Positions 1-7,564 of a stretch of 12,748 nt of DNA are shown one piece after another. A program made the translations under genes and the position numbers. The DNA lies in contig SKWC01000240.1 of NCBI GenBank assembly GCA_007129145.1, positions 1 through 12,748 of the forward strand, in the 5' to 3' direction. Each line of letters begins with the position of its first letter. Positions within the stretch are counted from its first letter, which is position 1. Under the pieces are notes generated by a model that was given only the letters and a program-made list of their open reading frames with translations, did no database searches and had not been told where the DNA came from. Source of the DNA: Rubritepida sp. (GTDB lineage: Bacteria; Pseudomonadota; Alphaproteobacteria; Acetobacterales; Acetobacteraceae).

Positions 1-996
1 CGCGACGAGGCGCCCGGCCAGGTCCGGCTCGTCCAGCAGGCGGGCCAGCGCGGCGGCCGCGCCCTCGCCGAACGGGGCGTAGAGCGCGGCATCGCCGCAG
101 ATCTCCGCGACGGCGCCGGAGCCCTCGGCGATCACCGGGCAGCCGCAGGCCATCGCCTCGACCGGCGGCAGGCCGAAGCCCTCGTAGCGCGACGGAAAGA
201 GCAGACATGCGGCGGCCTCGTAGAGGGCACGGAGCTCCGCATCGGTGACCCGCCCGAGCCGCTGGAGCCGTCCGTGCCCGGCGGCCCCGGCATCCTGGAA
301 GACGCGCGTGTCGAGCCCGCCGGCGATGGCGACGCGCATGCCGCGGCAGGCAAGCAGCGCGGCGGGTGCGGCCAGCGCCTCAAGTCCCTTGTGGGCCGCG
401 AGGCTGCCGACCACGAGGGCGAAGCCGCCGGGCATGAGCCGGTGGCGTTCAAGGATGCCCTGGTCCGGCGGGGCCCGCAGCAGATGTTCCCCGCCCTCGC
501 GCAGCACCGGGATGCACTCCTGGGGAATGCCGAGATGCGGCGCGATCCGCCCGCGCGAGAAGCGCGAGACCGTCGCGATCGTGGCGCCCTGCCGCGCCAG
601 GCGGCGCTGCATGATCCGGTACCAGGCGCGGAACACGAAGCCGTAGGATTGCGGCGTGTCGAACACGCCGGCGTCATGGATCACCACCACCTGGCGCCGC
701 CCGGCCCGCAGCGGCGCCGTGTTGCCGAGGCTGACGATCATCCGGCCCGCCGCGAGGGCGGGCAGTTCCAGCTGCTCCCATGCCTGGCCCGACCGCCGTC
801 CATGCCGCACGGCGCGGATGGCGGACAGCGCCGGCAGCCCGGCCACATCCGACGGCACGGCGAGTTCGATGCCCTCCCAGCCCGTCGCCGCCGCATGGCG
901 GTCCAGCGCGGCCAGGGTCTCGGTCGCGAAGCGCTGCACGCCGGTCAGCGACTGCGCCATGAAGCGGCCGTTCACGAGGACCGAGGGGCGCGTCAT
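1..996 (-). CDS. GT4-family glycosyltransferase (C-terminus cut by window edge)
   Basis: Probably transfers a sugar from an activated donor onto the growing lipid-linked repeat unit in the cytoplasm. The reading frame is open for 332 codons from the ATG at 996 to the left edge, so the C-terminus is missing. The N-terminus (MTRPSVLVNGRFMAQSLTGV) is the usual GT-B first strand with a glycine/threonine turn, and it is followed by a HDAGVFDTP acceptor-side segment near the middle of the N-terminal domain. The donor-side signature EGFGLPPVEAMACGCPV starts at E272; E272 and E280 match the EX7E motif of GT4 retaining enzymes. The start codon overlaps the polymerase stop codon as ATGA (993-996), so translation is probably coupled. 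The donor and linkage cannot be told from sequence. Members of this family often act as mannosyl- or glucosyltransferases, but that is family knowledge only. Confidence 0.88.
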   Translation of the reverse strand, partial: MTRPSVLVNGRFMAQSLTGVQRFATETLAALDRHAAATGWEGIELAVPSDVAGLPALSAIRAVRHGRRSGQAWEQLELPALAAGRMIVSLGNTAPLRAGRRQVVVIHDAGVFDTPQSYGFVFRAWYRIMQRRLARQGATIATVSRFSRGRIAPHLGIPQECIPVLREGGEHLLRAPPDQGILERHRLMPGGFALVVGSLAAHKGLEALAAPAALLACRGMRVAIAGGLDTRVFQDAGAAGHGRLQRLGRVTDAELRALYEAAACLLFPSRYEGFGLPPVEAMACGCPVIAEGSGAVAEICGDAALYAPFGEGAAAALARLLDEPDLAGRLVA

Positions 997-2417
997 CGCA
1001 ATGTGACCGATGCGGCGGGAACGCCCCAGGCCAGGCGGGACGATTCCAGGGCGTCCTGCCGCAGGCGCACGGCGGCACCGACGACAATCGCAAGCTGCAG
1101 GAAGAACAGCACGTTTGTGATGCCTGGCGCCGACACCAGCGCCGCGGCAAGCTGCCCGAAGATTGCGGCGCCGAAGCCCATGATCGCGAAACGCGCCGGA
1201 TGCCACGCCGGGCCGGGCGCCCGCAGCGTGAGGCGCAGGACGTTCCAGCAGAGCAGCAGCACGAGCAACAGCCCCGGTACGCCGCCATTGCCGAGAATGC
1301 CGGGGATCAGGCTCGACGAGCGCGTGCTGCCCCAGCCGACGCCCAGGCCGCCGGTGGCGACCATCGCCTCGATGGCCAGCCGGTCGGCCTCGGCGCGCCC
1401 GGCGAAGGAATCGCTGTCGGCCTTGTCCAGGGAAGCCTCGATGACGACACCGGCCATGTCGGGCAGCCCTGGCACGGCCAGCACCAGCACCGCGACGGCA
1501 GCGCCCGCTGCGGCCACCAGCACCCCCATGGTGCGGGCGATCGCCGCGAGGCGCCGGGCGTCGGCCGTTCCCGCCGCGGCGAGCAGCATGAGCGGCAGCC
1601 CAGCCGCCAGCACGGCCAGGCCCGTCGTCGAGGTGGAAAGCAGCATGCAGGCAATGGCGAGCAGCAGCAGCAGCATCGGCCGGAAACGCCGCCATCCCGC
1701 GATCGCGAGCGAGAGGCAGGCCATGCACAGGCCGCTCAGATACACCGCAAGCGCGGCAGGCTCCGAGAACGGGCCTTGGATCCGCGGCACCGGGCCAAGC
1801 CACTGCTCCACGATGGCCCAGCTGGGGTTGGAATAGAGCAGCTCCGCCGGGAACCACACGCCGCCGAGCCTTGCGGCGAGATTCCAGAAGCACAGGATCA
1901 CGACGGCATAGCCGCCGAGCAGATAGGCCTCGACGAGCCGCCCCCAGGGAATCGCCGCGCGCGTCAGGAACACGGCGGCCAGCAGCGAGATGATGGTGTT
2001 GGTGACGATGTAGAGGGTCTGCGTCACGTTGCCGCTGTCCCGCTGCAGCGGCACCGCCACGGGCGCGAGCGGGTCCGGCCTGTTCGGCCAGACCATGATC
2101 CGGCCCCCGAAGAGGTCGGGCAGCACCTGCGCCGACAGCACGGCCCATGCGGCCAGCAGCAGCAGCGGCAGCATGGCGCGGAATACCAGGGCTTCCCCCG
2201 GGTAGCGCATGCCGAGCGCATATTGCGCGACCACATGGCCCGCGAGCAGCAGCGCGGGCACCATCGCGACCGGCACGCCAAAGCCGCCGCCCACCACCAG
2301 CGCGGCCGCGGCATCGAAGATGCCGCCGACCAGGACCAGCGCCACCAGCACGGCCGGCCGCGCCGCGGCGGCGATGCCCAGCCCGATGACCACGAGCCCG
2401 AGGAGCGTGGCTGTCAT
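993..2417 (-). CDS. Wzy-like polysaccharide polymerase / O-antigen ligase-family membrane protein
   Basis: A 474-residue, very hydrophobic multi-pass inner-membrane protein with many Leu/Ala-rich helices along its length. It probably joins lipid-linked repeat units at the periplasmic face. A conserved-looking segment RIQGPFSEPAALAVYL begins at R212. A charged external loop (DKADSDSFAGRAEADR) precedes GVGWGSTRSSS around W362. A large loop with essential arginines between late helices is typical of Wzy and WaaL proteins. The start at 2417 was chosen because it overlaps the kinase stop as ATGA (2414-2417) and opens with a hydrophobic helix; the frame continues upstream, but that stretch is antisense-style shadow within the kinase gene. 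The stop overlaps the next glycosyltransferase start. Wzy and WaaL ligases share this fold; the surrounding Wzz, Wzx and export genes favour polymerase, but the split is inference. Confidence 0.85.
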   Translation of the reverse strand: MTATLLGLVVIGLGIAAAARPAVLVALVLVGGIFDAAAALVVGGGFGVPVAMVPALLLAGHVVAQYALGMRYPGEALVFRAMLPLLLLAAWAVLSAQVLPDLFGGRIMVWPNRPDPLAPVAVPLQRDSGNVTQTLYIVTNTIISLLAAVFLTRAAIPWGRLVEAYLLGGYAVVILCFWNLAARLGGVWFPAELLYSNPSWAIVEQWLGPVPRIQGPFSEPAALAVYLSGLCMACLSLAIAGWRRFRPMLLLLLAIACMLLSTSTTGLAVLAAGLPLMLLAAAGTADARRLAAIARTMGVLVAAAGAAVAVLVLAVPGLPDMAGVVIEASLDKADSDSFAGRAEADRLAIEAMVATGGLGVGWGSTRSSSLIPGILGNGGVPGLLLVLLLCWNVLRLTLRAPGPAWHPARFAIMGFGAAIFGQLAAALVSAPGITNVLFFLQLAIVVGAAVRLRQDALESSRLAWGVPAASVTLR

Positions 2418-4666
2418 GCCGCGCCGCGTCGATCCGGCAATGCCGCATAATGCGGATGCCGGCGCTGGACATAGGCGAGCGGGCTGTCGCGGTCGCTCGA
2501 GAACTCCTTCAGGTTGACATGGGTCAGCACGCCGTAGGTGCGGATGCCGGGCGCATTGCGGAGCATGCGCGCGGCCGCGGCCGCCACCGGGCGGGGTGTG
2601 CGCCGCCACGCCGTGGCCAACAGCGCGACATCGCAGTACCGGCTGAAGGCCAGCAGGTCCGGCACCGCGAGAAGCGGCGGCGTGTCGAGCACGACCAGAT
2701 CGTAGCGACCGCGCCACTCCTCGATCATCCGCGCGAACAGCGGCGAGGCGAGAAGCTCGGTCGGGCTTTGCCGCGAGCAGGGAGTGGGCAGGATGTCCAG
2801 CGTGGCCGAAAGGCGCCTGACCGGGGCGTCGGTTCCGGCGATCTGCCGGGCGGCGAGCAGGTCGGCGAGGCCCGGCTCGCGTGCCAGCCGGAACAGTTCC
2901 CCGACGGCCGGGCGATGCATGTCGCAATCCACCAGAAGGACGCGCAGCCCGGCTTCGGAGGCGCCCTTGGCAAAGGCCCCCGCGATCTGGCTCTTGTCCT
3001 CGTCCGGCACGGCCGAGGTGACGGCGACCACCTGCGATCGCCCGCCGTCGCCGAATGCCGCGAGCGACGCCCGCAGCCGCCCCAGCGCGGCATCGGCATC
3101 CGGCCAGTCCCGGCCACCCTCGTTCAGCGCCCCGCTGACGCGCAATGGGATGGTCGGCACAATGGCCAGGGTGTCGAAGCCGATCGTGGCCTCGAGGTCG
3201 GCCGGGCCGCTGATGCCGCTGCGCAGCCGTTCGCGCAGCACCGCCAGCACGACCCCGAACACCAGCGACGCGAGCGCCACGAGCACAAGCCATCGGGTCC
3301 TGCGCGGCCCCGAGGGCGAGACGGGCATCACGGCCGGTGACACGACCGCCGCATCCGGTTCCTGGATGCCCGCCATGTTGGCCATCTGCGTCGCGCGGCC
3401 GAGGAAGCTTTCGAAGATCGTGCGGCTCGCCTCCGCTTCCGCCTGCAGCTGGGCAAGCTCCTGCTCGGCCCGCTGCTCGGCCGAGACAGCTTCGCGCAGC
3501 GCGGCGACAGAGGCGCGTAGCGAGGCTTCCTGCGCCCGGGTCGAGGCGAACGCGTTCTCGAGGCCTGCAAGCGCGTTGCGGGTCGCGATCTCCACCTGGC
3601 TGCGCGCCTGGGCCGTCTGGGCGCGGGCGGCGATCAGGTCGGGATTGCGCGCGCCCGCGCGGCTCGCGATCTCCGCCTCACGGCCCCGCGCGACGGCCTC
3701 GGCTTCGCGCAGCCGCTGGATCAGGGGGGAGTCCAGGACCTCTGCCAGGGCGCTGCGCTCGCCCGGCGATCCCATCGCGGCCTCTACCTGCTGGATTTGC
3801 GCCTCCAGCCGCGTGCGCTCGCCCGCGATCAGGACGACCTGGCGGGTCACCTCGGCCAGTTGCTGCGCGGCGACGGATGGCGTGCGCGGGGTCATGCCAC
3901 GCCGATCGGCGGCGACGTCGGCCAGCCCATGCTCGGCACGGAACTGCATGACGCGCGCCTCGGCCGTGCGGAAGTTCGCCGCAAGCTCCTGCAGCCGCCC
4001 CTCCAGCCATTCCTGGGCGCGCCGGGCAGCCTCGTATTTCTGGCGGCGGCTGAGATCGAGGAAGCGGTCGGCGAAGCGGTTGGCGACCTGCGCGCTGAGC
4101 GCCGCGCTGCCGGTGGTGACGCCGAGGCGCAACACGTTCGAGCGCAATTCGTTCCGCACGCTGATGCGTCCCAGCAGCTCCGAGGCCGCCAGATCGATCC
4201 GCTGCTCGGCGGTCAGCGGCGGCCCGCCGGTGGTGCCGAAGCCGATCGCGTTGCGAATCCCACCGACAAGCTGCGCGGGCAGCCCCGCGGAACGGACGAA
4301 ATCGGGGTGCTCCACCAGGCCGAGATCCTCGACCACCTCGCGCGCAAGGGCGGGAGACCTCAGCAGGTCGATCTGGGTGCGCATCTCGCCGGGCGCTCCG
4401 GGTTCGGTCCCGATCGCCTGGAGGTCGCTGACCGCGGTGCGGCGGCTTTGAACGAGGATGGTGGTTTCGGCCGTGTATTGGGCCGGCAGCGTGTCGATCA
4501 ACGCATAGCCGCCCGCGACGCCGGCCACGACGACGATGGCGATCAAGAAACGATTGCGGCGCAGCATGCCGAGGGCGCCGGTGAAGGGAACACCGAGGAC
4601 CTGGTGCGATGCTGCGGGGGGCAACCCGTGATGGTTCGTGGAAGGTCCGTTCAGGCTTTGGGTCAA
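2414..4666 (-). CDS. Wzc/ExoP-like chain-length regulator with degenerate BY-kinase domain
   Basis: A 750-residue inner-membrane protein that should set chain length and link polymerisation to export. Order: short cytoplasmic tail; TM1 about residues 40-57; periplasmic Wzz-type domain; long Ala/Glu/Arg/Gln-rich coiled coil about 190-420; Pro-rich turn; TM2 about 459-479; cytoplasmic BY-kinase-like domain from about 540. Walker A' (LLVDCDMHRP, D580 and D582) and Walker B (VVLDTPP, D661) are present. The P-loop, normally GEGKST, reads DEDKSQ at 555-560, keeping only the lysine (K558) and the serine. The C-terminal tail has only two tyrosines (in AYVQRRHPHY), fewer than the usual cluster. The start is taken as TTG at 4666 because GGGAGGA sits 7 bases upstream; longer ATG starts exist at 4696 and 4729 but have no comparable ribosome site. 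The gene is first in a coupled unit with the polymerase and a glycosyltransferase. Confidence 0.9.
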   Translation of the reverse strand: MTQSLNGPSTNHHGLPPAASHQVLGVPFTGALGMLRRNRFLIAIVVVAGVAGGYALIDTLPAQYTAETTILVQSRRTAVSDLQAIGTEPGAPGEMRTQIDLLRSPALAREVVEDLGLVEHPDFVRSAGLPAQLVGGIRNAIGFGTTGGPPLTAEQRIDLAASELLGRISVRNELRSNVLRLGVTTGSAALSAQVANRFADRFLDLSRRQKYEAARRAQEWLEGRLQELAANFRTAEARVMQFRAEHGLADVAADRRGMTPRTPSVAAQQLAEVTRQVVLIAGERTRLEAQIQQVEAAMGSPGERSALAEVLDSPLIQRLREAEAVARGREAEIASRAGARNPDLIAARAQTAQARSQVEIATRNALAGLENAFASTRAQEASLRASVAALREAVSAEQRAEQELAQLQAEAEASRTIFESFLGRATQMANMAGIQEPDAAVVSPAVMPVSPSGPRRTRWLVLVALASLVFGVVLAVLRERLRSGISGPADLEATIGFDTLAIVPTIPLRVSGALNEGGRDWPDADAALGRLRASLAAFGDGGRSQVVAVTSAVPDEDKSQIAGAFAKGASEAGLRVLLVDCDMHRPAVGELFRLAREPGLADLLAARQIAGTDAPVRRLSATLDILPTPCSRQSPTELLASPLFARMIEEWRGRYDLVVLDTPPLLAVPDLLAFSRYCDVALLATAWRRTPRPVAAAAARMLRNAPGIRTYGVLTHVNLKEFSSDRDSPLAYVQRRHPHYAALPDRRGAA

Positions 4667-4673
4667 AGTGAAG

Positions 4674-4680
4674 TCCTCCC
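4674..4680 (-). promoter_or_regulatory. Ribosome binding site deciding a TTG start
   Basis: On the minus strand GGGAGGA is followed by a 7-base spacer and TTG, then ACC CAA AGC. This is the strongest Shine-Dalgarno match near the kinase start, and it selects the TTG over two upstream in-frame ATG codons. Confidence 0.7.
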
Positions 4681-4730
4681 GCTGAAGCGGTGGAAGCATC
4701 GCAGCGGAAGGAACGACCCAGCTGAGCAAG

Positions 4731-4766
4731 GGTTGCGCGAAATTCTATTTATTTTCGGGCGCAACC
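4731..4766. promoter_or_regulatory. Long imperfect inverted repeat around an AT-rich core (candidate operator or leader hairpin)
   Basis: The left arm GGTTGCGCGAAA (4731-4742) pairs with the right arm TTTCGGGCGCAACC (4753-4766). All 12 left-arm bases match, with a two-base CC bulge in the reverse complement of the right arm. The 10-base spacer is TTCTATTTAT. It lies 65-100 bases upstream of the kinase TTG start and about 155-190 bases upstream of the GT2 start. It could be a protein-binding dyad over a promoter or a hairpin in the kinase mRNA leader. A terminator is unlikely, since no U-run follows on either strand. Confidence 0.6.
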
Positions 4767-4836
4767 ATTGGTCGGTTGGGATGTCTATCTTGTGGGTTGA
4801 TGGCGCGACGGCCCGCTGCATGCCGCCCATCGCGCC

Positions 4837-4860
4837 ATGACCGCAGCCATGACCGCAGCC
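4837..4860 (+). repeat. Tandem direct repeat, two perfect 12-base copies
   Basis: ATGACCGCAGCC occurs twice head to tail (4837-4848, 4849-4860). A related third copy, ATGACCGCGCGG, follows at 4874-4885. The array sits 60-80 bases upstream of the GT2 start, in the presumed leader. Function is unknown; it may be replication slippage. Confidence 0.7.
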
Positions 4861-4901
4861 AGGATGCGCCAGCATGACCGCGCGGCGCGCGCTTCTTTCT
4901 T

Positions 4902-4908
4902 GGGAAGG
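4902..4908 (+). promoter_or_regulatory. Ribosome binding site of the GT2 gene (start ambiguous)
   Basis: GGGAAGG lies 11 bases before an ATG at 4920 and 5 bases before an in-frame TTG at 4914. ATG is taken as the start on codon preference; TTG at 4914 would add two residues (Met-Ser). Confidence 0.45.
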
Positions 4909-4919
4909 CCAGTTTGTCC

Positions 4920-5849
4920 ATGCATCTTCGGCCATCCGCCGCCGCTCTGCCGCTTCCGCAACGCCTGCGGATCGCGGTGGGGATCGCGACCGCGGGACGG
5001 GCGGCGGTCCTGCGCGAGACCATCGCCGAACTCGCCGCCCAGACCCGCCAGCCGGACCGATTGCTGGTCTGCGCGACTGCGCCGTCCGACGTCGCGGACA
5101 TCGCCGCTGCCCAGGCCAGGCCAGACATCCTGTTCGCCGCAGCCGGGCTGCCGCGCCAGCGCAATGCGCTGCTCGACGCGGCAGCGGATTGCGACGTCCT
5201 GCTCTTCCTCGACGATGATTTCCTGCCCGCGCCAGGGTATCTGGCCGCCATCGAGGCGGCTTTCCTGGCCGACCCGATGCTCGTCGTGGCGACCGGCACC
5301 CTGATCGCGGACGGCATCGGCGGGCCCGGACTGGATCCCGACGCGGCCCGTGCACTGGTGCGCGCGGACCTCGCCCGGCCGGCGGGGCCCGTCCCCCCGG
5401 TGCCGGCCTTTGCCGGCTACGGGTGCAACATGGCGATCCGCGTCGCGCCGGCGATGGCCCATGGCCTGCGCGTGGATGAGCGCCTGCCGCTCTACGCCTG
5501 GCAGGAGGATGTGGACTTCACCAGGCGGCTCGGTGCCTTCGGGCGGGTGTGCCGGCTGCCCGGCGCGCGGGGCGTGCATCTCGGCACCAAGCGCGGGCGC
5601 GGCTCCGGCGTGCGGCTCGGCTATTCGCAGGTGGCCAATCCGCTCTACCTCGCGCGGAAGACCGGCGGCGGTGCCTATCCCTACCGCTACGCCGCCCTGC
5701 GGATCGCGCGGAACCTGGCGGCCAACCTGGCCCATGCCCCGCGGCCGCAGGCGCATGTGGATCGCCGGGGAAGGTTGCGCGGCAATCTGATTGCCTTGTG
5801 GGATGCGGCACGCGGCCGGCTCACGCCGGAACGGGTGCTTGAGCTGTGA
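4920..5849 (+). CDS. Family 2 glycosyltransferase (GT-A fold)
   Basis: A 309-residue cytoplasmic enzyme, likely adding one sugar to the lipid-linked repeat unit with inversion. The N-terminus RIAVGIATAGRAAVLRETI is the nucleotide-binding start of GT2 enzymes. LLFLDDDFLPAPGYL provides the metal-binding DXD motif at D98-D100. The segment YAWQEDVDFTRRL supplies the later acidic pair (E196, D197) where the catalytic base usually lies. A basic, glycine-rich segment (GTKRGRGSGVRLGYSQVANP) follows and probably shapes the donor or acceptor site. I see no membrane helix, so the protein is probably soluble or peripheral. The stop overlaps the next GT4 start as GTGA (5846-5849), so the two are expected to be co-translated and act in the same pathway. 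TTG at 4914 is an alternative start. Sugar specificity is unknown. Confidence 0.88.
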   Translation: MHLRPSAAALPLPQRLRIAVGIATAGRAAVLRETIAELAAQTRQPDRLLVCATAPSDVADIAAAQARPDILFAAAGLPRQRNALLDAAADCDVLLFLDDDFLPAPGYLAAIEAAFLADPMLVVATGTLIADGIGGPGLDPDAARALVRADLARPAGPVPPVPAFAGYGCNMAIRVAPAMAHGLRVDERLPLYAWQEDVDFTRRLGAFGRVCRLPGARGVHLGTKRGRGSGVRLGYSQVANPLYLARKTGGGAYPYRYAALRIARNLAANLAHAPRPQAHVDRRGRLRGNLIALWDAARGRLTPERVLEL

Positions 5850-6952
5850 TCGCGCGCGCGCTTCGCTCGGCGCTCACTCCCGCCTATCTCGCCGGTTGCC
5901 GCATGCGTGCCGGCATGCGGCTGCACGGAGCGGCCGCGGCGCGCGACTTCACCCATGTCGCGATCGTGGCCGCACTGGACCGCCGCAACGGAATCGCGCA
6001 GGGCGCGCGGCTGCAGGCGGCGGCATGGCCGGGCGCCGCGCTGCTGGACGGCGGGCATGCGCTGCGCCACCCGTTCTGGCACCTGCCGCACGCGCCGGCA
6101 TCGGCCTATGTGATCCATTGTGGCGCCCCGCAGACCGCCAGCCTGCTGAATGCCGTCCTGCCTGAGGCGCGCGATGCATGGCGCGTCGGCTATTGGGCCT
6201 GGGAGCTGCCGGATCCGCCCCCCGAATGGAAGCCGTTCGCGGACCTCGTCCATGAAATCTGGACACCGAGCCGCTTCGCCGCCGACAGCCTGCGGCGGAT
6301 GTTCTCCCGCCCGGTGCGGGTGGTGCCGCATGTCGTGCCGCCGCATCCGCCGCGTCGGCGCGATCCGTCCGCGCCCTTCACCGTCCTCACCCTTGCCGAC
6401 AGCCGATCGAGCCTGTCACGGAAGAACCCGCTCGGGGCGATAGAGGCCTTCCGCAGGGCATTCGGCCCATCGGCCAGGGCGCGCCTGGTCGTGAAACTGG
6501 CACCTGGCACGCCGCCGGCGGAGGTCACGGCAGCGCTGGAGGGCCTGCCGAACGCCCGCATCATCGCCTCCTTCCTGGACGACGACGCCCTTGCCGCCCT
6601 GTTCCGCGCGGCGGATGTCCTGTTGTCGTTGCATCGGGCCGAAGGCTTCGGACTGCCGATGCTGGAGGCCATGGCCCATGGCGTGCCGGTGGTGGCGACC
6701 GGCTGGTCGGGCAACGTCGATTTCATGTCGGACGCGGACAGCCTGCTGGTCCCGTCGCGATTGGTGCCGGTGGTGGACGCTGCCGGCATTTATGGTCACA
6801 GCCTCTGGGCCGAACCGGACACGGATGCCGCTGCCGAGATGCTGCGGGGGCTGGCCGAGTTTCCGGCGCGGCACGCATGCCTTGCCGCCGCCGCCCATGC
6901 CAGGGCGGCAGCCCATGCCACCGCGGCGGTGCGTAGCCTCGCGGCGGCTTGA
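5846..6952 (+). CDS. GT4-family glycosyltransferase
   Basis: A 368-residue GT-B enzyme expected to act in the cytoplasm on the same glycan as the preceding GT2. The N-terminal domain carries GYWAWELPDPPPEW (W117-E120), a motif common in this group of GT4 proteins, followed by EIWTPSRFAADSL. The C-terminal domain carries TVLTLADSRSSLSRKNP, the usual start of the donor-binding half, and HRAEGFGLPMLEAMAHGVPV with the EX7E glutamates at E266 and E274. WSGNVDFM follows, where donor-phosphate contacts usually lie. The start is GTG, chosen because it overlaps the upstream stop (GTGA) and begins right at the protein's natural N-terminus. The C-terminus is Ala/His-rich and probably helical. The stop lies 12 bases from the stop of the convergent export-lipoprotein gene, leaving no room for a separate terminator. 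Confidence 0.88.
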   Translation: MIARALRSALTPAYLAGCRMRAGMRLHGAAAARDFTHVAIVAALDRRNGIAQGARLQAAAWPGAALLDGGHALRHPFWHLPHAPASAYVIHCGAPQTASLLNAVLPEARDAWRVGYWAWELPDPPPEWKPFADLVHEIWTPSRFAADSLRRMFSRPVRVVPHVVPPHPPRRRDPSAPFTVLTLADSRSSLSRKNPLGAIEAFRRAFGPSARARLVVKLAPGTPPAEVTAALEGLPNARIIASFLDDDALAALFRAADVLLSLHRAEGFGLPMLEAMAHGVPVVATGWSGNVDFMSDADSLLVPSRLVPVVDAAGIYGHSLWAEPDTDAAAEMLRGLAEFPARHACLAAAAHARAAAHATAAVRSLAAA

Positions 6953-6964
6953 GCCGACGTGGGG

Positions 6965-7540
6965 TCAGAACCAGCGTTCGAGGACGGTCACCACATCGCC
7001 GGGCTGCAGCAGGGTCATGCGGTCGCTGCGGTATTCGCGGGCCGGTTCGCCCTCTGCCGCCCGCATCACGACGACCGTGTCCTGCACGGCCCTGAAATTG
7101 AACCCGCCGGCCAGCGCGACGGCGGCCTGGACCGTCAGGCCCGGCTGGAACGGAAACTGCCCGCTGCGCTCCACCATGCCGAGGACGAAGATCGGCCGGT
7201 AGGCCTGCACCTCGACCGCCACGGCGGGGATGCTGATCAGGTCACGCCGGCTGAACTCGTTCACCAGTGCCGCCTCGAGTTCTTCGGGTGTAAGTCCGCG
7301 CGCCCGCAACCTTCCCACTAGGGGAATGGAAATCTCGCCAACGTCGCTGACCCGGAATGTGCCACTGAGCCGCGTGTCGTCGAAGACTGTGACGCGCAAT
7401 TGATCTTCGGCGCCAAGACGATAGGGTACTGGCGCGGTTGCGGGCAACGGCGGCAGATTTGCGCCGGGAGTTGCGCACCCACCGACGAGCGCTGCCGCGG
7501 CAAGCACACAAGCATAGGTGGTATGGCGAATTCTCATCAT
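6965..7540 (-). CDS. Short polysaccharide export (OPX/Wza-family) lipoprotein
   Basis: A 191-residue secreted lipoprotein of the outer-membrane polysaccharide export family. The signal peptide ends in the lipobox LVGGC with the lipidated cysteine at C22. The Poly_export domain begins at YRLGAEDQLRVTVF (40-53) and runs to about 115. One SLBB-like domain follows (FVLGMVERSGQFPF onward, about 117-147), and the chain ends at VVTVLERWF. E. coli Wza is about 380 residues and has a C-terminal helix that forms the outer-membrane pore. This protein stops well short of that, like GumB-type members, so it probably needs another route through the outer membrane. The start is the first of two adjacent ATG codons, with CAGGAG 9 bases upstream. 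Its inner-membrane partner should be the Wzc-like protein at 2414-4666. Confidence 0.9.
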   Translation of the reverse strand: MMRIRHTTYACVLAAAALVGGCATPGANLPPLPATAPVPYRLGAEDQLRVTVFDDTRLSGTFRVSDVGEISIPLVGRLRARGLTPEELEAALVNEFSRRDLISIPAVAVEVQAYRPIFVLGMVERSGQFPFQPGLTVQAAVALAGGFNFRAVQDTVVVMRAAEGEPAREYRSDRMTLLQPGDVVTVLERWF

Positions 7541-7564
7541 GCGATTAAACTCCTGGGCGCATTC

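Larger units (their letters stand above)
4667..4919. promoter_or_regulatory. Divergent intergenic control region between the Wzc-like gene and the GT2 gene
   Basis: About 250 bases lie between the two divergent starts with no convincing gene. The middle (about 4740-4757) is sharply AT-rich in an otherwise GC-rich window and should hold promoter elements for one or both directions. I see no clean sigma-70 box pair: a TAGAAT-like hexamer reads on the minus strand inside the AT-rich core, but no matching -35 at 16-18 bases is convincing. The region also holds an inverted repeat (4731-4766) and a tandem 12-base repeat (4837-4860), listed separately. Small open frames beginning at the repeated ATG codons run into the glycosyltransferase in other frames and look like shadows. 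Confidence 0.6.

Noticed and set aside
1660..1674. (AGC)5 trinucleotide run
   Set aside because: It encodes a run of leucines in a polymerase membrane helix; five repeats in GC-rich Leu-rich sequence need no special explanation.
274..2450. Long plus-strand open frames (274-1836, 1200-2450) opposite the glycosyltransferase and polymerase genes
   Set aside because: Their proteins are low-complexity Arg/Ala/Gln/His-rich strings typical of antisense frames in GC-rich DNA, while the minus strand encodes clear family motifs.
2418..3293. N-terminal extension of the polymerase frame back to 3293
   Set aside because: It lies wholly within the Wzc-like coding sequence in another phase and is Arg/Gly-rich without membrane segments; the ATGA overlap at 2414-2417 gives the natural start.
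4785..5756. Minus-strand open frames opposite the GT2 gene and over the intergenic region
   Set aside because: They lack family motifs and cross the clear GT2 coding sequence.
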